Origin: Candidatus Thorarchaeota archaeon
GTDB taxonomy: Archaea > Asgardarchaeota > Thorarchaeia > Thorarchaeales > Thorarchaeaceae
Reading direction: 5' to 3'
Length of the DNA: 19,885 bases
Assembly (NCBI GenBank): GCA_016841005.1
Contig: JAEORG010000251.1
Location: forward strand, 1-19,885
This document shows positions 1-9,477 of the stretch, piece after piece. The notes under the pieces were generated by a model. It was not told the DNA's origin, made no database searches, and worked only from the letters and a program-made list of their open reading frames with translations. The position numbers and the translations under genes are program-made. Each line of letters begins with the position of its first letter. The first letter of the stretch is position 1.

Positions 1-2
1 AT

Positions 3-2414
3 GTGCTCCAAACTGGAAATTCATTATTAGTCACAGGACTAATAGATGTATCCGGGAATTTAGATTTATATTGGGCAAAAATCACAGAGAGTTCAATGGT
101 CATTTCAGATGATGATAGGTTTGGAGCAGCAGCAGATGATTACGGAGTTTCAATCATTGAAGAAAGAAATAATGATTTCGTAATTATAGGTAATACATTG
201 AGTCAAGGAGTAAGTGGTGTAGGAGCTATCATAGTCCGATATAGTTCTACTGGAATTCTTGAGTGGAATAACACCTATGGTGGATTGGGTAATGATTTTG
301 CATCGGAGATAATCCAAATCGAATGTGGAGGGTACATGTTTGTTGGTTATTCCAATAGTATGGGAGCAGGTAGCTATGATATATGGTTAGCAAGAGTGCA
401 ACCAGTTCAGTGGGCAGAGATTCCAGAAAATCAAGTCATTGAATACGAACAGGGAATTAATTATAATTTTTCAGTCCATATTTCACCTATTGTTACATTG
501 GATAATTATGAACTGAATGATACTACATATTTCGATTTGTTCGATAGAAGTGGAAACTTCACTCTCAGAAATAGCAGTGTCACTCCTATCGGTCAGTACA
601 ATTTACAAATCTGGGTTAATGATACAAATGGAGAGTTTCTAAACATTTCATTTCAGATTATCGTCGAACCTACTATGGCTCCTGTTTATACAGAATCTCC
701 GACTGACCAGATTGCCGAATTTGGACTTCCATTTGCATACAAACTTAATGCTACAGATACCGCAGGAATTGACACTTGGTGGATTAATGATACTATTAGG
801 TTTTCAGTTAATTCTAAAGGATTAATCACGAATGCAACTAAATTGATGATAGGAGTATATGGTATCCATCTAATTGTTACTGATATTATAGGAAACTCAA
901 GGCAGAGTGATTTTGATATCAGTGTCTTGGATACAATACCACCGACTTGGTTGAATACTCCTGAGGATGTTTATCTAACACACGGAGAGGATCTTGAGTA
1001 TAATATCAGCGCATGGGATTACTCTGAAATTGATTTATGGTGGGTAAATGATACTGTTAATTTCAATACCACTCAAACAGGAATAATTACATCACTTCAT
1101 ACTCTTGATGTGGGAACATATGGTTTAGAGATTAATGTTAATGATACTGAAGGCCAACTAGCAACTGCTGAGATTACCGTATTTGTACAAATAGATCCAC
1201 CAGTATGGATTCTCACACCATCAAGTCGATATGCAGAATATGCCCAGCCATTCTTATACAGCCTCTCAGCAGCGTCAATTGCAGGTATAGACAGTTGGGG
1301 CATAAATGATACAGAGCATTTTGCAATTAGTGAGCTTGGAGTAATAACTAATGCTACCAAACTCGATATTGGGAGATACGGAGTATCCGTGTGGGTCAAA
1401 GATATTTGGGAACAGCAAATTAGCGCTGACTTTGTTATCACAGTAAGGGATTCAGTTGCGCCATCATGGATTAATACCCCTACCAATCAAACAATAGAAT
1501 ATGGAAAATCATTGGATGTCATATTTTCCGCATATGATGCATCAAACGTATCTTATTGGTCAATTGATAACACGACATATTTCGCTATTACATCAGTTGG
1601 GCGTCTTGTAAATCAAACGTCGTTATCAGTTGGTACGTATTGGATCACAGTCACAGTACATGATACGTATAACAATTATAGATCAGAGAGTATAGCTGTA
1701 ATTGTAACAGAGTCTGAAGCTCCAACATGGATGGTTATACCAGAAGATCAGATAGTAGAACTGGGATCTGATTTGAGCTATGCGTTACAAGTTTATGATT
1801 ACTCTGGGATTAGTAGTTACACACTCAGTGATAATGCGAATTTCCAGATTAATACAGAGGGAGTTCTAACAAACGCACTTCCTCTACAAGTTGGTGTCTA
1901 TGAACTAGAAGTTTGGGTTACTGATACTGTCGGTAACACAGCTAACGGGATTTTCAACATTATCGTTGAAGATACAACACCACCAATTTGGATACAAGGT
2001 CCTGAAAATCAGGGCCTGATTATTGGAGAACATCTGCAAATGCAACTCTCGGCATGGGATATGTCTGGAATAGGTGCATGGGCGGTAAGCGATGAAATAC
2101 AATTTCAAATCGACAACAACGGATTACTAAGAGACACTGATGATATGCAAGCAGGAGTCCATAATATCAACATCACTGTCTTTGATATTTATGGAAACGG
2201 ACTGACAACTCAGTTCGTCGTAGTCGTGCGAGCAGTCGAAGCAGGTGGTCCTAATATTTCGGTGGCTGCCATTGTGGTCCTAGGAGTCACAGGGGTAGTC
2301 ATTGCTGTGATGTTATCGACGTTTTGTCTATTAAGACGCCGCGACATTGCGATTAGCTCTGAGGCTAGTACGGGAAAAACACGTGCTCCTCGGGGAGGTA
2401 AGAAGAAAAAATAG
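3..2414 (+). CDS. Membrane-anchored surface protein: beta-propeller C-terminal part plus seven Ig/cadherin-like modules (5' truncated)
   Basis: The frame is open from the window edge, so the true start and signal peptide lie upstream; the GTG at position 3 is not taken as the start. Residues 1-136 hold about three propeller-type repeats (pattern D-x-W-L-x-R, then G-x-x-x-W-x-x-T-Y-G-G). Residues 137-745 hold seven tandem modules of about 87 residues, each opening with a W near P-x-x-Q and carrying W-x-N-D-T-x-x-F, then T-N-x-T, then V-G-x-Y. A membrane helix lies at about 752-777, followed by a basic tail ending in G-G-K-K-K-K. The order matches the intact protein at 13724-15979, which has seven blades and three modules, so about four blades are probably missing here. 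The modules resemble dystroglycan-type cadherin or putative-Ig folds; the exact family is not certain. A role in adhesion or surface structure is inference. The next gene starts 22 bases downstream, suggesting one transcript. Confidence 0.85.
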   Translation: MLQTGNSLLVTGLIDVSGNLDLYWAKITESSMVISDDDRFGAAADDYGVSIIEERNNDFVIIGNTLSQGVSGVGAIIVRYSSTGILEWNNTYGGLGNDFASEIIQIECGGYMFVGYSNSMGAGSYDIWLARVQPVQWAEIPENQVIEYEQGINYNFSVHISPIVTLDNYELNDTTYFDLFDRSGNFTLRNSSVTPIGQYNLQIWVNDTNGEFLNISFQIIVEPTMAPVYTESPTDQIAEFGLPFAYKLNATDTAGIDTWWINDTIRFSVNSKGLITNATKLMIGVYGIHLIVTDIIGNSRQSDFDISVLDTIPPTWLNTPEDVYLTHGEDLEYNISAWDYSEIDLWWVNDTVNFNTTQTGIITSLHTLDVGTYGLEINVNDTEGQLATAEITVFVQIDPPVWILTPSSRYAEYAQPFLYSLSAASIAGIDSWGINDTEHFAISELGVITNATKLDIGRYGVSVWVKDIWEQQISADFVITVRDSVAPSWINTPTNQTIEYGKSLDVIFSAYDASNVSYWSIDNTTYFAITSVGRLVNQTSLSVGTYWITVTVHDTYNNYRSESIAVIVTESEAPTWMVIPEDQIVELGSDLSYALQVYDYSGISSYTLSDNANFQINTEGVLTNALPLQVGVYELEVWVTDTVGNTANGIFNIIVEDTTPPIWIQGPENQGLIIGEHLQMQLSAWDMSGIGAWAVSDEIQFQIDNNGLLRDTDDMQAGVHNINITVFDIYGNGLTTQFVVVVRAVEAGGPNISVAAIVVLGVTGVVIAVMLSTFCLLRRRDIAISSEASTGKTRAPRGGKKKK
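411..2243 (+). repeat. Seven tandem Ig/cadherin-like coding modules, about 261 bases each
   Basis: The aromatic residue opening each module is encoded at 411, 687, 948, 1206, 1467, 1728 and 1989, giving spacings of 276, 261, 258, 261, 261 and 261 bases. The repeat is clear in protein sequence but diverged in DNA, so the duplications are old or the DNA has drifted. Modules 1-5 keep an N-glycosylation sequon in the W-x-N-D-T motif; modules 6 and 7, nearest the membrane, have S-D-N-A and S-D-E-I there. Confidence 0.85.
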
Positions 2415-2436
2415 AAGAAATCATGGAGGGAGAAAT

Positions 2437-5400
2437 TTGTCTAATTATATTTTGAAAAGAATGGTATTCGCAATCTTCGTTGTCTGCATGCTTACAAGCC
2501 CGCCTATTTTCATTGTTTTTGCACAGGAAATTGACCCAAACCTAGATTCTGACGGAGATGGTTTGACTGATTGGGATGAAATCAATCGCTATTTGTCGGA
2601 TCCTGATGATAGTGATACAGATGGAGATACCATCGACGATGGTAGAGAAGTCAGAACTGGAACGAGTCCTATCCTTACAGATTCAGATGGTGACTTTATT
2701 TCTGACACAACTGAGTATGCTGTATGGAATCCCCTTGCAACTCGTATTGAAGATAGATATGTCAGATGCCCATATATAGCAGATCTATCACACCTCAGCT
2801 TGGATGTCATTAATGATAGAATCATACTTCAACAGAGTTATGTCAAGGGAAATGTCACAAAGACTGAATCAATCTCAGCAGATATAGATCAATATGCCAA
2901 ACAACATTCATGGGGCGATCAAAAAGAGGATAGTCGAGCAGGATGGGTTGGAGGCCATGTTACCATTGGTGTCATGAGCCAAGATATAGGAGCACAAATC
3001 GCAAGCATTGGAGGAAATTGGGCCGTTCCCCAATTCTATCTTGAAGCAGTGGGCGAAGCAGGAGGAGAATTGCGATGGAGTGGAATGTCTTTTGATAATG
3101 ATGACGAAACCATCTTGAATGTAACTGAAGATACAATAAATGATGTATATGAGTCATATACAGAAAAGAACTGGGACCTTAGTGCAGCTACACTTATTGC
3201 AGATATTTCAATCATGAATACCTATGATAGAACTGTTCGTTTAGATGCAGGAATTTTCAATATCATTGTAGGTGGAATTGCATACAAATCAACAGCTTGG
3301 GATATCCCTGAAATCACTCTTGGACAAGGGGAAAACCTGACACTGCATGTGAATTTCGAGCTTGAAGGAGACGCATGGATTACTGACTTGACAACAGGAG
3401 CAGCTATTCTATCAATTGATCCAGTCGCTCTTGAACAATCAGTATGGAATGATGAAGCGGATGATTGGATACCACAAGATGTCATGCAAGAGTATGTCCA
3501 GACCGCTTGCGCTCTTGTTGAAATTGATGGAGTGGGAAAGGAAATCCACTACTGGGTTGCTGCGACTATCGACAAACTTGATGGTATGAATGTTCTACGT
3601 GCTCTGGATTTATTATTCATTGACTATGGTTATCGTTATGGAAGAATGGTCGATCTCCTAGGTGTGGAAAGCAAACCTGGAGAAGAGGTCTGGTCTTTTG
3701 CATATTTCGATCAGTGGTACGATCCTTCAAGTCTTACTGATGCAATTAATTTTGAGAAGCTTAGGATTTGGGGAAGAGGATCACTCTCGATACATTTGAC
3801 TACTGATACCGATGGAGATTGGCTGCCGGACTTTGCCGAAATTCATTTTGGTACTGATCCCGAAAATCCAGACACAGATGGAGATTACGCTGATGACTAT
3901 GTCGAGCTTGCACTAATTGATACTAATCCATGGGTAGAAGATACAGATGCTGGAGGGACTATTGATGGAGTTGAATTCTATGAAGGAATGGATCCCAACG
4001 ATCCATCAGATGATGGGTTAGATTTACCCGATTGGTATGTAAATCATCCAACAATTCTAAATGCTAAATCAGCGGCAAATGCTTTGCTGAATCATGGATT
4101 ACAACCAGAGGATGACGAGTTGACTTGGGCTGCTCCAACGAGTCCTGCAGAGGACACACAATATGACTATGACGGACTTGTCACATATGTCAAGAACATG
4201 ACCTTTGGTCAAGTCGATGCAGATACTGTCGAATGTATCGATATAGGAGACGTAGATGACGATGGAGATGGTGACATCGTTGTTGGCACATCATCCCCAG
4301 CTCTTCTTGTTCTTTTTGAGAACAAAACACCAGGATGGCAGATGCAAATACTAGCGAACTATACCAGATACTATGGAGTACCTGCATGGACTACGGATGT
4401 TTCAATCGGTCATGCTGTGAAGGATGACCTCGATACATACATAGCCGTTGGTACGACCTATTTCTCATCAAAATACCTTGGTGATGTTTTCACCTATCGT
4501 AATGATCCAGGGGATAAATGGATTAATTATACAATCAATGATGACGATATTGTTGGAGGAGTTTACAGTGTGGCAATTGGAGAAGTAGGTGATAATAACA
4601 AAACCGTGATCGCAGTTGGTGACGCTTATGATACTACATTACACAATGGAAATGTCACAGTCTACTACAAGGAAGCTGCTTGGCAATCAGAGGTCATTGC
4701 ACAAACAAATGAATCGAGAGTTGTTGTCACAATTGGGAACTATGCTATTTCCTTTGGTGGAAATGAGATTGTCTACTGTACCTATTCTCATAATACCACT
4801 CTAGGGTATATCACATGGAAAACAGTTGGATCATCGGATTTAGGTTGGTCACATAATGTAATATCCAGCATTAGTACACCTGGAGTCTCGTATACTAGTT
4901 TCATGTTCGTTGATATGGGAGACCGTGAAGGCGATGGAGATGAAGAATTAGTAGTCGGTGTCGACCGCTATGCAGCAGATTCGGATAGCCTTGAGTTTTA
5001 CACTGGTGGTTCTCCCGATCCATTTGTGCAGAACATAGAATTTGTGGGTGACGAGTTCGTTTTCGATGATTTTGATAACGACGGAAAAGATGAGGTTGCA
5101 TATGTTTACAGTAATACATCTCTTTTCCCTGAGTCAAGGCTTATGATCTATGAGATTAATGCAACCGATGCCGAAATATGGACACTGGTTGAAACAACTC
5201 TTGAACCTCTGGTAACAGGTATGGGCACAGGTGACATGGATGGTGATGGTGACATCGAATTGCTATATGGCACCGATGGAAATGGCTGGTTAGTTCTATG
5301 GGACAGAGCGCGAGGTGCGCTTTGGGCAGACCAAGAACAAATATGGACAATCAATGTAACTTTGCCTGAACCTTGGATTTACGAAGGGGAACAATATCCA

Positions 5401-7773
5401 GTTGAAGTAAAGGTTAACAATTTTGGAGAGTTTGACATTGCCAATCTCACTATGACTTGCACTCATAGCCCATTAATCAGTGATGAAACAAATCCAGTCA
5501 GTCTGGTAAGTAAGATTGCAATTGATGGAAGTGTAACATATACATTCCTCCTCTGGCCTCAGACAATTGGCAACTACACAATTGATATCAGTCTATCATC
5601 CTTCAGCCCAAGAATCTCTCATGACTCACAATATCAGTGCATGGTGAAACATCTTCCACCGACCCAAGTAAGGATTGGACAAGCGCTTCTAGATTTAGCC
5701 AAAGCAACCGGAAATGAAACTCTTCTGAACGCATCTATGCAATTTGGCAACTGGTTAGACTCTGTTAAAATTGATGCAGGACAATTCTGGGCATGGAATG
5801 CAGATGCAAACTTCACAGAGAACCTAGTTCCAGGATACATCTTGCCAACTATTGAAGCTGCAAGCTTCAATCTTGATTTGTTCAGAGCTACAGGGGAAAT
5901 GGATTACCTTATCCTTGCTCTCGGTGCAGGACGCTACATCATGAGCTTAGTGACAGAATTAACACCTAACCATTTAGCATTTTCACCACTTGATCGTGGA
6001 ATTCATGAAGCTGCCATGGCAGGTGAATTTTTCATGGATATAAATCAGGAACTCTTACTAGATCTCTTTGGAGATACTGTAGCTGGTTTAGCTAATCAAC
6101 TGTGTTCAATGGCAACAGCGGTTAGTGATGGATATGCATGGGGTAATTCTTTAGGATTGACTGAGGTTGTGGTCCATTTCTTGGCAAGAATAGAAAGTGA
6201 ACCAGATGATCTGTATGACTATCAAGAATATGCAGCAGGTGGTGGAAATTACCTTGCAGATGCACTCATCTCAGGTTTAGATCCATGGACAGAAACTGAA
6301 GAACCATTCGAATACTATGTAGGCTCTGGTATCGCAGGCGTCAGTCAAGCTCTGGGAGACCTTGAAGATTTACTAGAACTCGACTTTGCTGCTGCGTTAT
6401 ATGATAATGGGCAAGAACTCATAGACAATTCGTATCTAACAGGACAAGGAAGAAACTGGAATGAACCAATATGGACAGTAGACACAGATGCCCTTGCAGA
6501 ATCTGTTAATTATGAATATGGACTGTCAGGGATTCTAGTTGCTCTAGGTGAGTCTTACAAGAATTATGGTAATCAGTCCACTATGGATGCCATAGATGAA
6601 GCAGTTGCATGGACAACAAATAGTCTACTATTAATCGCTGATCCTAGTGTTGAGAATGGTGCTTGTGAACTAGCATTGGCTGATGTGATTCAGTCCATGC
6701 TCTATATTCATTCAATAACACCTGTAATTTTCGTGGGATACTTTGTGGATCCAATGACATCTTTGTCAGGGGCCGCATTTACAATCTCAGGCTATGTCCA
6801 GACTCTGGGTTATTATGCAAGAGGTGTTAACCTTACAACTGAAGAACAAGCATGGTACATCTTAGATGCGCCTCAAACAGAAACAATCCCTGTTGGAACA
6901 ATTCCAGAACCTAGTGTCGAAGTTGTGAATTGGGATGTGACACTCTTACTTCATGGTACATTCGATATCACTGTAAGTGGAGATTCTATCAATGCTGGAG
7001 AAGGATCAAATACTGCAGAGGTAGTTGTAACTGACGTAGGCGTAACGAAGATAGGAGGACCTTATGATCTAAAAATGCAACATGGCCTTATCGCACTACA
7101 AGTAGGAACGGAATTCAATAATGAAACCCTTTACAATATTGGCGAGAATGTCTTTCTACCAATTCAGGCTGAATATGTTGATACCAATCAACCTGCATAT
7201 AATGCATCATTGCAAATTGGTGATAAGGGATTAGCTGTAATCGATGATGAAGGTGTGGGATATATTGTCTTCACTAACATGGAACCAGGTACCATAGAAA
7301 TTCCGATTTCCTTGAACTATGACAAGATGTCAGGAATTACGGATGGAGTAAGTGGTCTCAATCTTTCACTGACATTCACAAGCCTCGAAGTACGTAATGC
7401 CAATGTAAGCACAACTGTATCTGAAGCAGGTGCTTATGTTACATTCATGGGCAGAGTCTACTACTCACATAATGATATGCCAGTAGCAGGTGCATCTGTT
7501 GCATTGGATGGAGAAGTCAAGGCAGTAACCGATAGTAATGGTTACTATACATTTACTCACACAGAAACGACACTAGGAGAGAGCAATCATACAGTAACAG
7601 CAACTACGGATGCAGATAACAGGATTACATTCTGTACCCAGAGTCAGACATTTACTATAGAATGGGTTGGTTTTTGGAATCCCGTAACAATGGCATTAGC
7701 TGGAGGAGCTATTATCGGTGCTGTCATCGTGGTCATTGTAGTCGTATTTAGACTCAGAAAACGAAATGCATAG
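2437..7773 (+). CDS. Giant mosaic surface protein: calcium-binding repeats, FG-GAP-like propeller, alpha-toroid domain, membrane anchor
   Basis: Start TTG 2437 is chosen because GGAGGG (2425-2430) sits 6 bases upstream and a signal peptide follows directly (probable cleavage after Ala29). ATG 2461 is the alternative; the longer frame back to 2347 lacks such support. The product has 1778 residues. Thrombospondin-3-like D-x-D-G-D repeats occupy about 37-98 and 457-533. Four FG-GAP-like calcium loops start at D605, D829, D878 and D933, implying a propeller over about 595-957. A CARDB/Ig-like domain covers 969-1075. An all-helical region at 1076-1475 has repeated G-x-x-G/G-L-x-G-I turns like an (alpha/alpha)6 toroid (LanC-like or glycosidase-like), but the LanC zinc motif C-H-G is absent. 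Beta domains follow, the last (1665-1743) resembling a carboxypeptidase-regulatory fold. A helix (1750-1770) and the tail R-L-R-K-R-N-A end it. Residues 98-456 are unassigned. Function is unknown; calcium-stabilised ligand or glycan binding is inference. Confidence 0.88.
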   Translation: MSNYILKRMVFAIFVVCMLTSPPIFIVFAQEIDPNLDSDGDGLTDWDEINRYLSDPDDSDTDGDTIDDGREVRTGTSPILTDSDGDFISDTTEYAVWNPLATRIEDRYVRCPYIADLSHLSLDVINDRIILQQSYVKGNVTKTESISADIDQYAKQHSWGDQKEDSRAGWVGGHVTIGVMSQDIGAQIASIGGNWAVPQFYLEAVGEAGGELRWSGMSFDNDDETILNVTEDTINDVYESYTEKNWDLSAATLIADISIMNTYDRTVRLDAGIFNIIVGGIAYKSTAWDIPEITLGQGENLTLHVNFELEGDAWITDLTTGAAILSIDPVALEQSVWNDEADDWIPQDVMQEYVQTACALVEIDGVGKEIHYWVAATIDKLDGMNVLRALDLLFIDYGYRYGRMVDLLGVESKPGEEVWSFAYFDQWYDPSSLTDAINFEKLRIWGRGSLSIHLTTDTDGDWLPDFAEIHFGTDPENPDTDGDYADDYVELALIDTNPWVEDTDAGGTIDGVEFYEGMDPNDPSDDGLDLPDWYVNHPTILNAKSAANALLNHGLQPEDDELTWAAPTSPAEDTQYDYDGLVTYVKNMTFGQVDADTVECIDIGDVDDDGDGDIVVGTSSPALLVLFENKTPGWQMQILANYTRYYGVPAWTTDVSIGHAVKDDLDTYIAVGTTYFSSKYLGDVFTYRNDPGDKWINYTINDDDIVGGVYSVAIGEVGDNNKTVIAVGDAYDTTLHNGNVTVYYKEAAWQSEVIAQTNESRVVVTIGNYAISFGGNEIVYCTYSHNTTLGYITWKTVGSSDLGWSHNVISSISTPGVSYTSFMFVDMGDREGDGDEELVVGVDRYAADSDSLEFYTGGSPDPFVQNIEFVGDEFVFDDFDNDGKDEVAYVYSNTSLFPESRLMIYEINATDAEIWTLVETTLEPLVTGMGTGDMDGDGDIELLYGTDGNGWLVLWDRARGALWADQEQIWTINVTLPEPWIYEGEQYPVEVKVNNFGEFDIANLTMTCTHSPLISDETNPVSLVSKIAIDGSVTYTFLLWPQTIGNYTIDISLSSFSPRISHDSQYQCMVKHLPPTQVRIGQALLDLAKATGNETLLNASMQFGNWLDSVKIDAGQFWAWNADANFTENLVPGYILPTIEAASFNLDLFRATGEMDYLILALGAGRYIMSLVTELTPNHLAFSPLDRGIHEAAMAGEFFMDINQELLLDLFGDTVAGLANQLCSMATAVSDGYAWGNSLGLTEVVVHFLARIESEPDDLYDYQEYAAGGGNYLADALISGLDPWTETEEPFEYYVGSGIAGVSQALGDLEDLLELDFAAALYDNGQELIDNSYLTGQGRNWNEPIWTVDTDALAESVNYEYGLSGILVALGESYKNYGNQSTMDAIDEAVAWTTNSLLLIADPSVENGACELALADVIQSMLYIHSITPVIFVGYFVDPMTSLSGAAFTISGYVQTLGYYARGVNLTTEEQAWYILDAPQTETIPVGTIPEPSVEVVNWDVTLLLHGTFDITVSGDSINAGEGSNTAEVVVTDVGVTKIGGPYDLKMQHGLIALQVGTEFNNETLYNIGENVFLPIQAEYVDTNQPAYNASLQIGDKGLAVIDDEGVGYIVFTNMEPGTIEIPISLNYDKMSGITDGVSGLNLSLTFTSLEVRNANVSTTVSEAGAYVTFMGRVYYSHNDMPVAGASVALDGEVKAVTDSNGYYTFTHTETTLGESNHTVTATTDADNRITFCTQSQTFTIEWVGFWNPVTMALAGGAIIGAVIVVIVVVFRLRKRNA

Positions 7774-7790
7774 GATAGAAGTTTAGCTAT

Positions 7791-7829
7791 GAGGGATCAA
7801 GTGAACACTGATCCCTCTAACAATTTTTT
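7791..7829 (+). terminator. Hairpin plus T-run terminator of the 2437-7773 gene
   Basis: A perfect 9-bp stem, GAGGGATCA (7791-7799) with TGATCCCTC (7809-7817), encloses a 9-base loop and is followed by TTTTTT at 7824-7829. It lies between two converging genes, 18 bases after the plus-strand stop. The T-run is only on the plus strand, so it should mainly end transcription from the left. Archaeal termination depends mostly on the T-run; the stem may also protect the 3' end. Confidence 0.75.
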
Positions 7830-7856
7830 CTCTAATGACCAAGATAGTTTTTGATG

Positions 7857-9371
7857 CTATGTTGTCTTCTTCTTCCTAGTACGCTTCTTTGTGGGAGCTA
7901 CAGCTATCTCCTTTTCTTCTGGTTCTTTCTCCGACTTTTTGGATGTCTTTTTCTTTGTTGTTTTCTTCTCCGTTTCCTTTTTCTTCTTCGTTTCCTTCTT
8001 CTTCTTCTTTACTGGTTTCTTTAAGACAGCGATTGCTTTTAGAGACTCAAAGTCGGGATCAATATCAATATAGTTTAGGAGGAGCGCTCCAAGAAGTAAG
8101 AAAGGAGCAAATATAGGTGCCCACCAAGTCAGACCGAAGACATTACTTCCAGTTGCATGGAAGGAGTAATCCATTATGACACCTAGAAGTAGTGCTGATA
8201 AGGCTTGAGAAAAATTGAAGGGGACGCCTTTGAATCCCTCATAGATTCCTGCTCGGTTCTGACCTGTTTTTAGCTCATCCACATGTGCAATGTCAGCGGT
8301 CACTATGTAGCTTAATAGATAGTAAACAGCCATACATGCAGCCATTGGGATAAAAATAACAATCCCTATCGCAATTGGAGATACATAGTGGGATAGTTGA
8401 GCCAAGAATGGTAAATCGATAAGCATGATTGCTAGTATGACCATTGATAGTATCAATGATCTACCTTTACCCAGGCGATTGATCGCTATGATCCAGATGT
8501 ATAGAAACACCATGATCGAAATGACTAATGCTAATGCAGGAAGTAATAATTTATCAATTGTATCGAGAAGAAGCACATTTTGGGCAAATCCTATAATCTG
8601 AGCTGTGATTGCAGTGAACGCAAAGGAAAGGAAACTTATCGATAACATCCAACCAACGTAATCTCGATTACGTAGGGCGACCATAGTTTCGTTAACTAGA
8701 CTTCGCGTTGGAATAACGATATCCGGACCTTCTCGAATCCAAATGATAGAAGGAATGAAGAATAAAACCTCAATGATGCAGAACGCGAGCAGTAGTGAAG
8801 TGCCTAATTCACTAAGACCTGCAGGTGGTCCGACAGCAAACAAGTAGACTGCAAGAATCCCCATCGCAATTCCCAAACCAGTACCAATCCAATTTGAGGT
8901 GTTTTGTAGGCTGGAAACGATAGGTCGATCATTTTCATCTGTAATCTCTGGCATCCATGCCTGAAATGCAGTAAGAAGAAATGCATAGAAGAATTTGGTC
9001 AAACAGATGAATAATGTGTAGTATCCAAAGACAAGAAGTTCAATAGCAGGGTCTGATGTGTTCATGAACCAGTTGGGAATAAATAGCATGAATGTAGCAA
9101 TGGCCAAACCAGGAGCACCAAAGATGACAAAGGGTTTCCTCCGACCTAAACCTGTGTCGACCTGATCACTGATGTATCCTGTTAACCAGTGGGTCAGACC
9201 TATCACTACATATGAAAGTGACAATGCAATACCTGAAAGAAGCCATGAGAGCTCGAAAAGAGCCCCATAGATATAGAAGACTGTAAGATCTGTAACTGTT
9301 AGCAACAGCGATGAACCAAATCGTCCTATTCCATACACGAATTTCTTGAATGCTGACAGCAATGCCTCCAC
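7857..9371 (-). CDS. GPH/MFS-family cation-coupled (sugar?) symporter with lysine-rich cytoplasmic tail
   Basis: This is a 504-residue polytopic protein with about 12 hydrophobic segments. The loop after helix 2 carries G-Y-I-S-D-Q (65-70) and G-R-R-K-P (76-80), which matches the S-D-x-x-x-x-x-x-G-R-R-x-P signature of GPH symporters and related MFS-2 carriers of sugars and glycosides. Substrate cannot be read from sequence. After the last helix the protein has about 55 residues made mostly of Lys, Glu and Thr, longer than the tails usual in this family. The start is GTG at 9371-9369, the first usable codon; only a weak AGGAT precedes it, so the mRNA may be nearly leaderless. It lies 106 bases downstream of a DUF2341 gene on the same strand, with its own operator-like sites between. 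It may import products freed by surface proteins encoded nearby, but that link is inference. Confidence 0.85.
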   Translation of the reverse strand: MEALLSAFKKFVYGIGRFGSSLLLTVTDLTVFYIYGALFELSWLLSGIALSLSYVVIGLTHWLTGYISDQVDTGLGRRKPFVIFGAPGLAIATFMLFIPNWFMNTSDPAIELLVFGYYTLFICLTKFFYAFLLTAFQAWMPEITDENDRPIVSSLQNTSNWIGTGLGIAMGILAVYLFAVGPPAGLSELGTSLLLAFCIIEVLFFIPSIIWIREGPDIVIPTRSLVNETMVALRNRDYVGWMLSISFLSFAFTAITAQIIGFAQNVLLLDTIDKLLLPALALVISIMVFLYIWIIAINRLGKGRSLILSMVILAIMLIDLPFLAQLSHYVSPIAIGIVIFIPMAACMAVYYLLSYIVTADIAHVDELKTGQNRAGIYEGFKGVPFNFSQALSALLLGVIMDYSFHATGSNVFGLTWWAPIFAPFLLLGALLLNYIDIDPDFESLKAIAVLKKPVKKKKKETKKKKETEKKTTKKKTSKKSEKEPEEKEIAVAPTKKRTRKKKTT

Positions 9372-9377
9372 ATCCTA

Positions 9378-9387
9378 TTTCGCGAAA
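9378..9387. promoter_or_regulatory. Palindrome TTTCGCGAAA at the transporter start
   Basis: A perfect 10-bp palindrome whose near edge is 6 bases from the GTG of the minus-strand transporter gene. This position overlaps the likely transcription or translation start, as expected of a repressor operator. No cognate regulator is encoded in the window, and it could be chance. Confidence 0.3.
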
Positions 9388-9433
9388 ATAACCCTACAAT
9401 GTTAAAATGTGCCTAGCTTTGATTTAAGTCTGG

Positions 9434-9451
9434 TGTACAACTGTAAGTACA
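9434..9451. promoter_or_regulatory. Inverted repeat TGTAC-N8-GTACA upstream of the transporter
   Basis: Two 5-bp arms, TGTAC (9434-9438) and GTACA (9447-9451), lie 63-80 bases upstream of the transporter start and just after the stop of the upstream gene. The size fits a dimeric regulator site. Nearby CTTAAATC on the minus strand (9423-9430) is a possible TATA-like element. Support is weak. Confidence 0.22.
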
Positions 9452-9477
9452 ATACTAATTTTGTCTTTGGAATTTAT

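Noticed and set aside
1097..1486. 129-codon minus-strand open frame
   Set aside because: Antisense to the repeated Ig-like modules, which are clearly coding on the plus strand; no recognisable protein.
411..2243. Possible CRISPR or DNA-level direct repeat array
   Set aside because: The 261-base periodicity comes from protein modules; the DNA copies are diverged and contain no spacer-repeat structure.
2302..2414. Archaeosortase (PGF-CTERM-like) sorting signal at surface protein ends
   Set aside because: The sequence before the helices lacks a PGF-type tripeptide, and the same is true of the other four surface proteins; plain membrane anchoring explains the ends.
2347..2436. Upstream TTG start for the giant surface protein, overlapping the previous gene
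   Set aside because: It would put about 30 charged residues before a good signal peptide and has no better ribosome binding site than TTG 2437.
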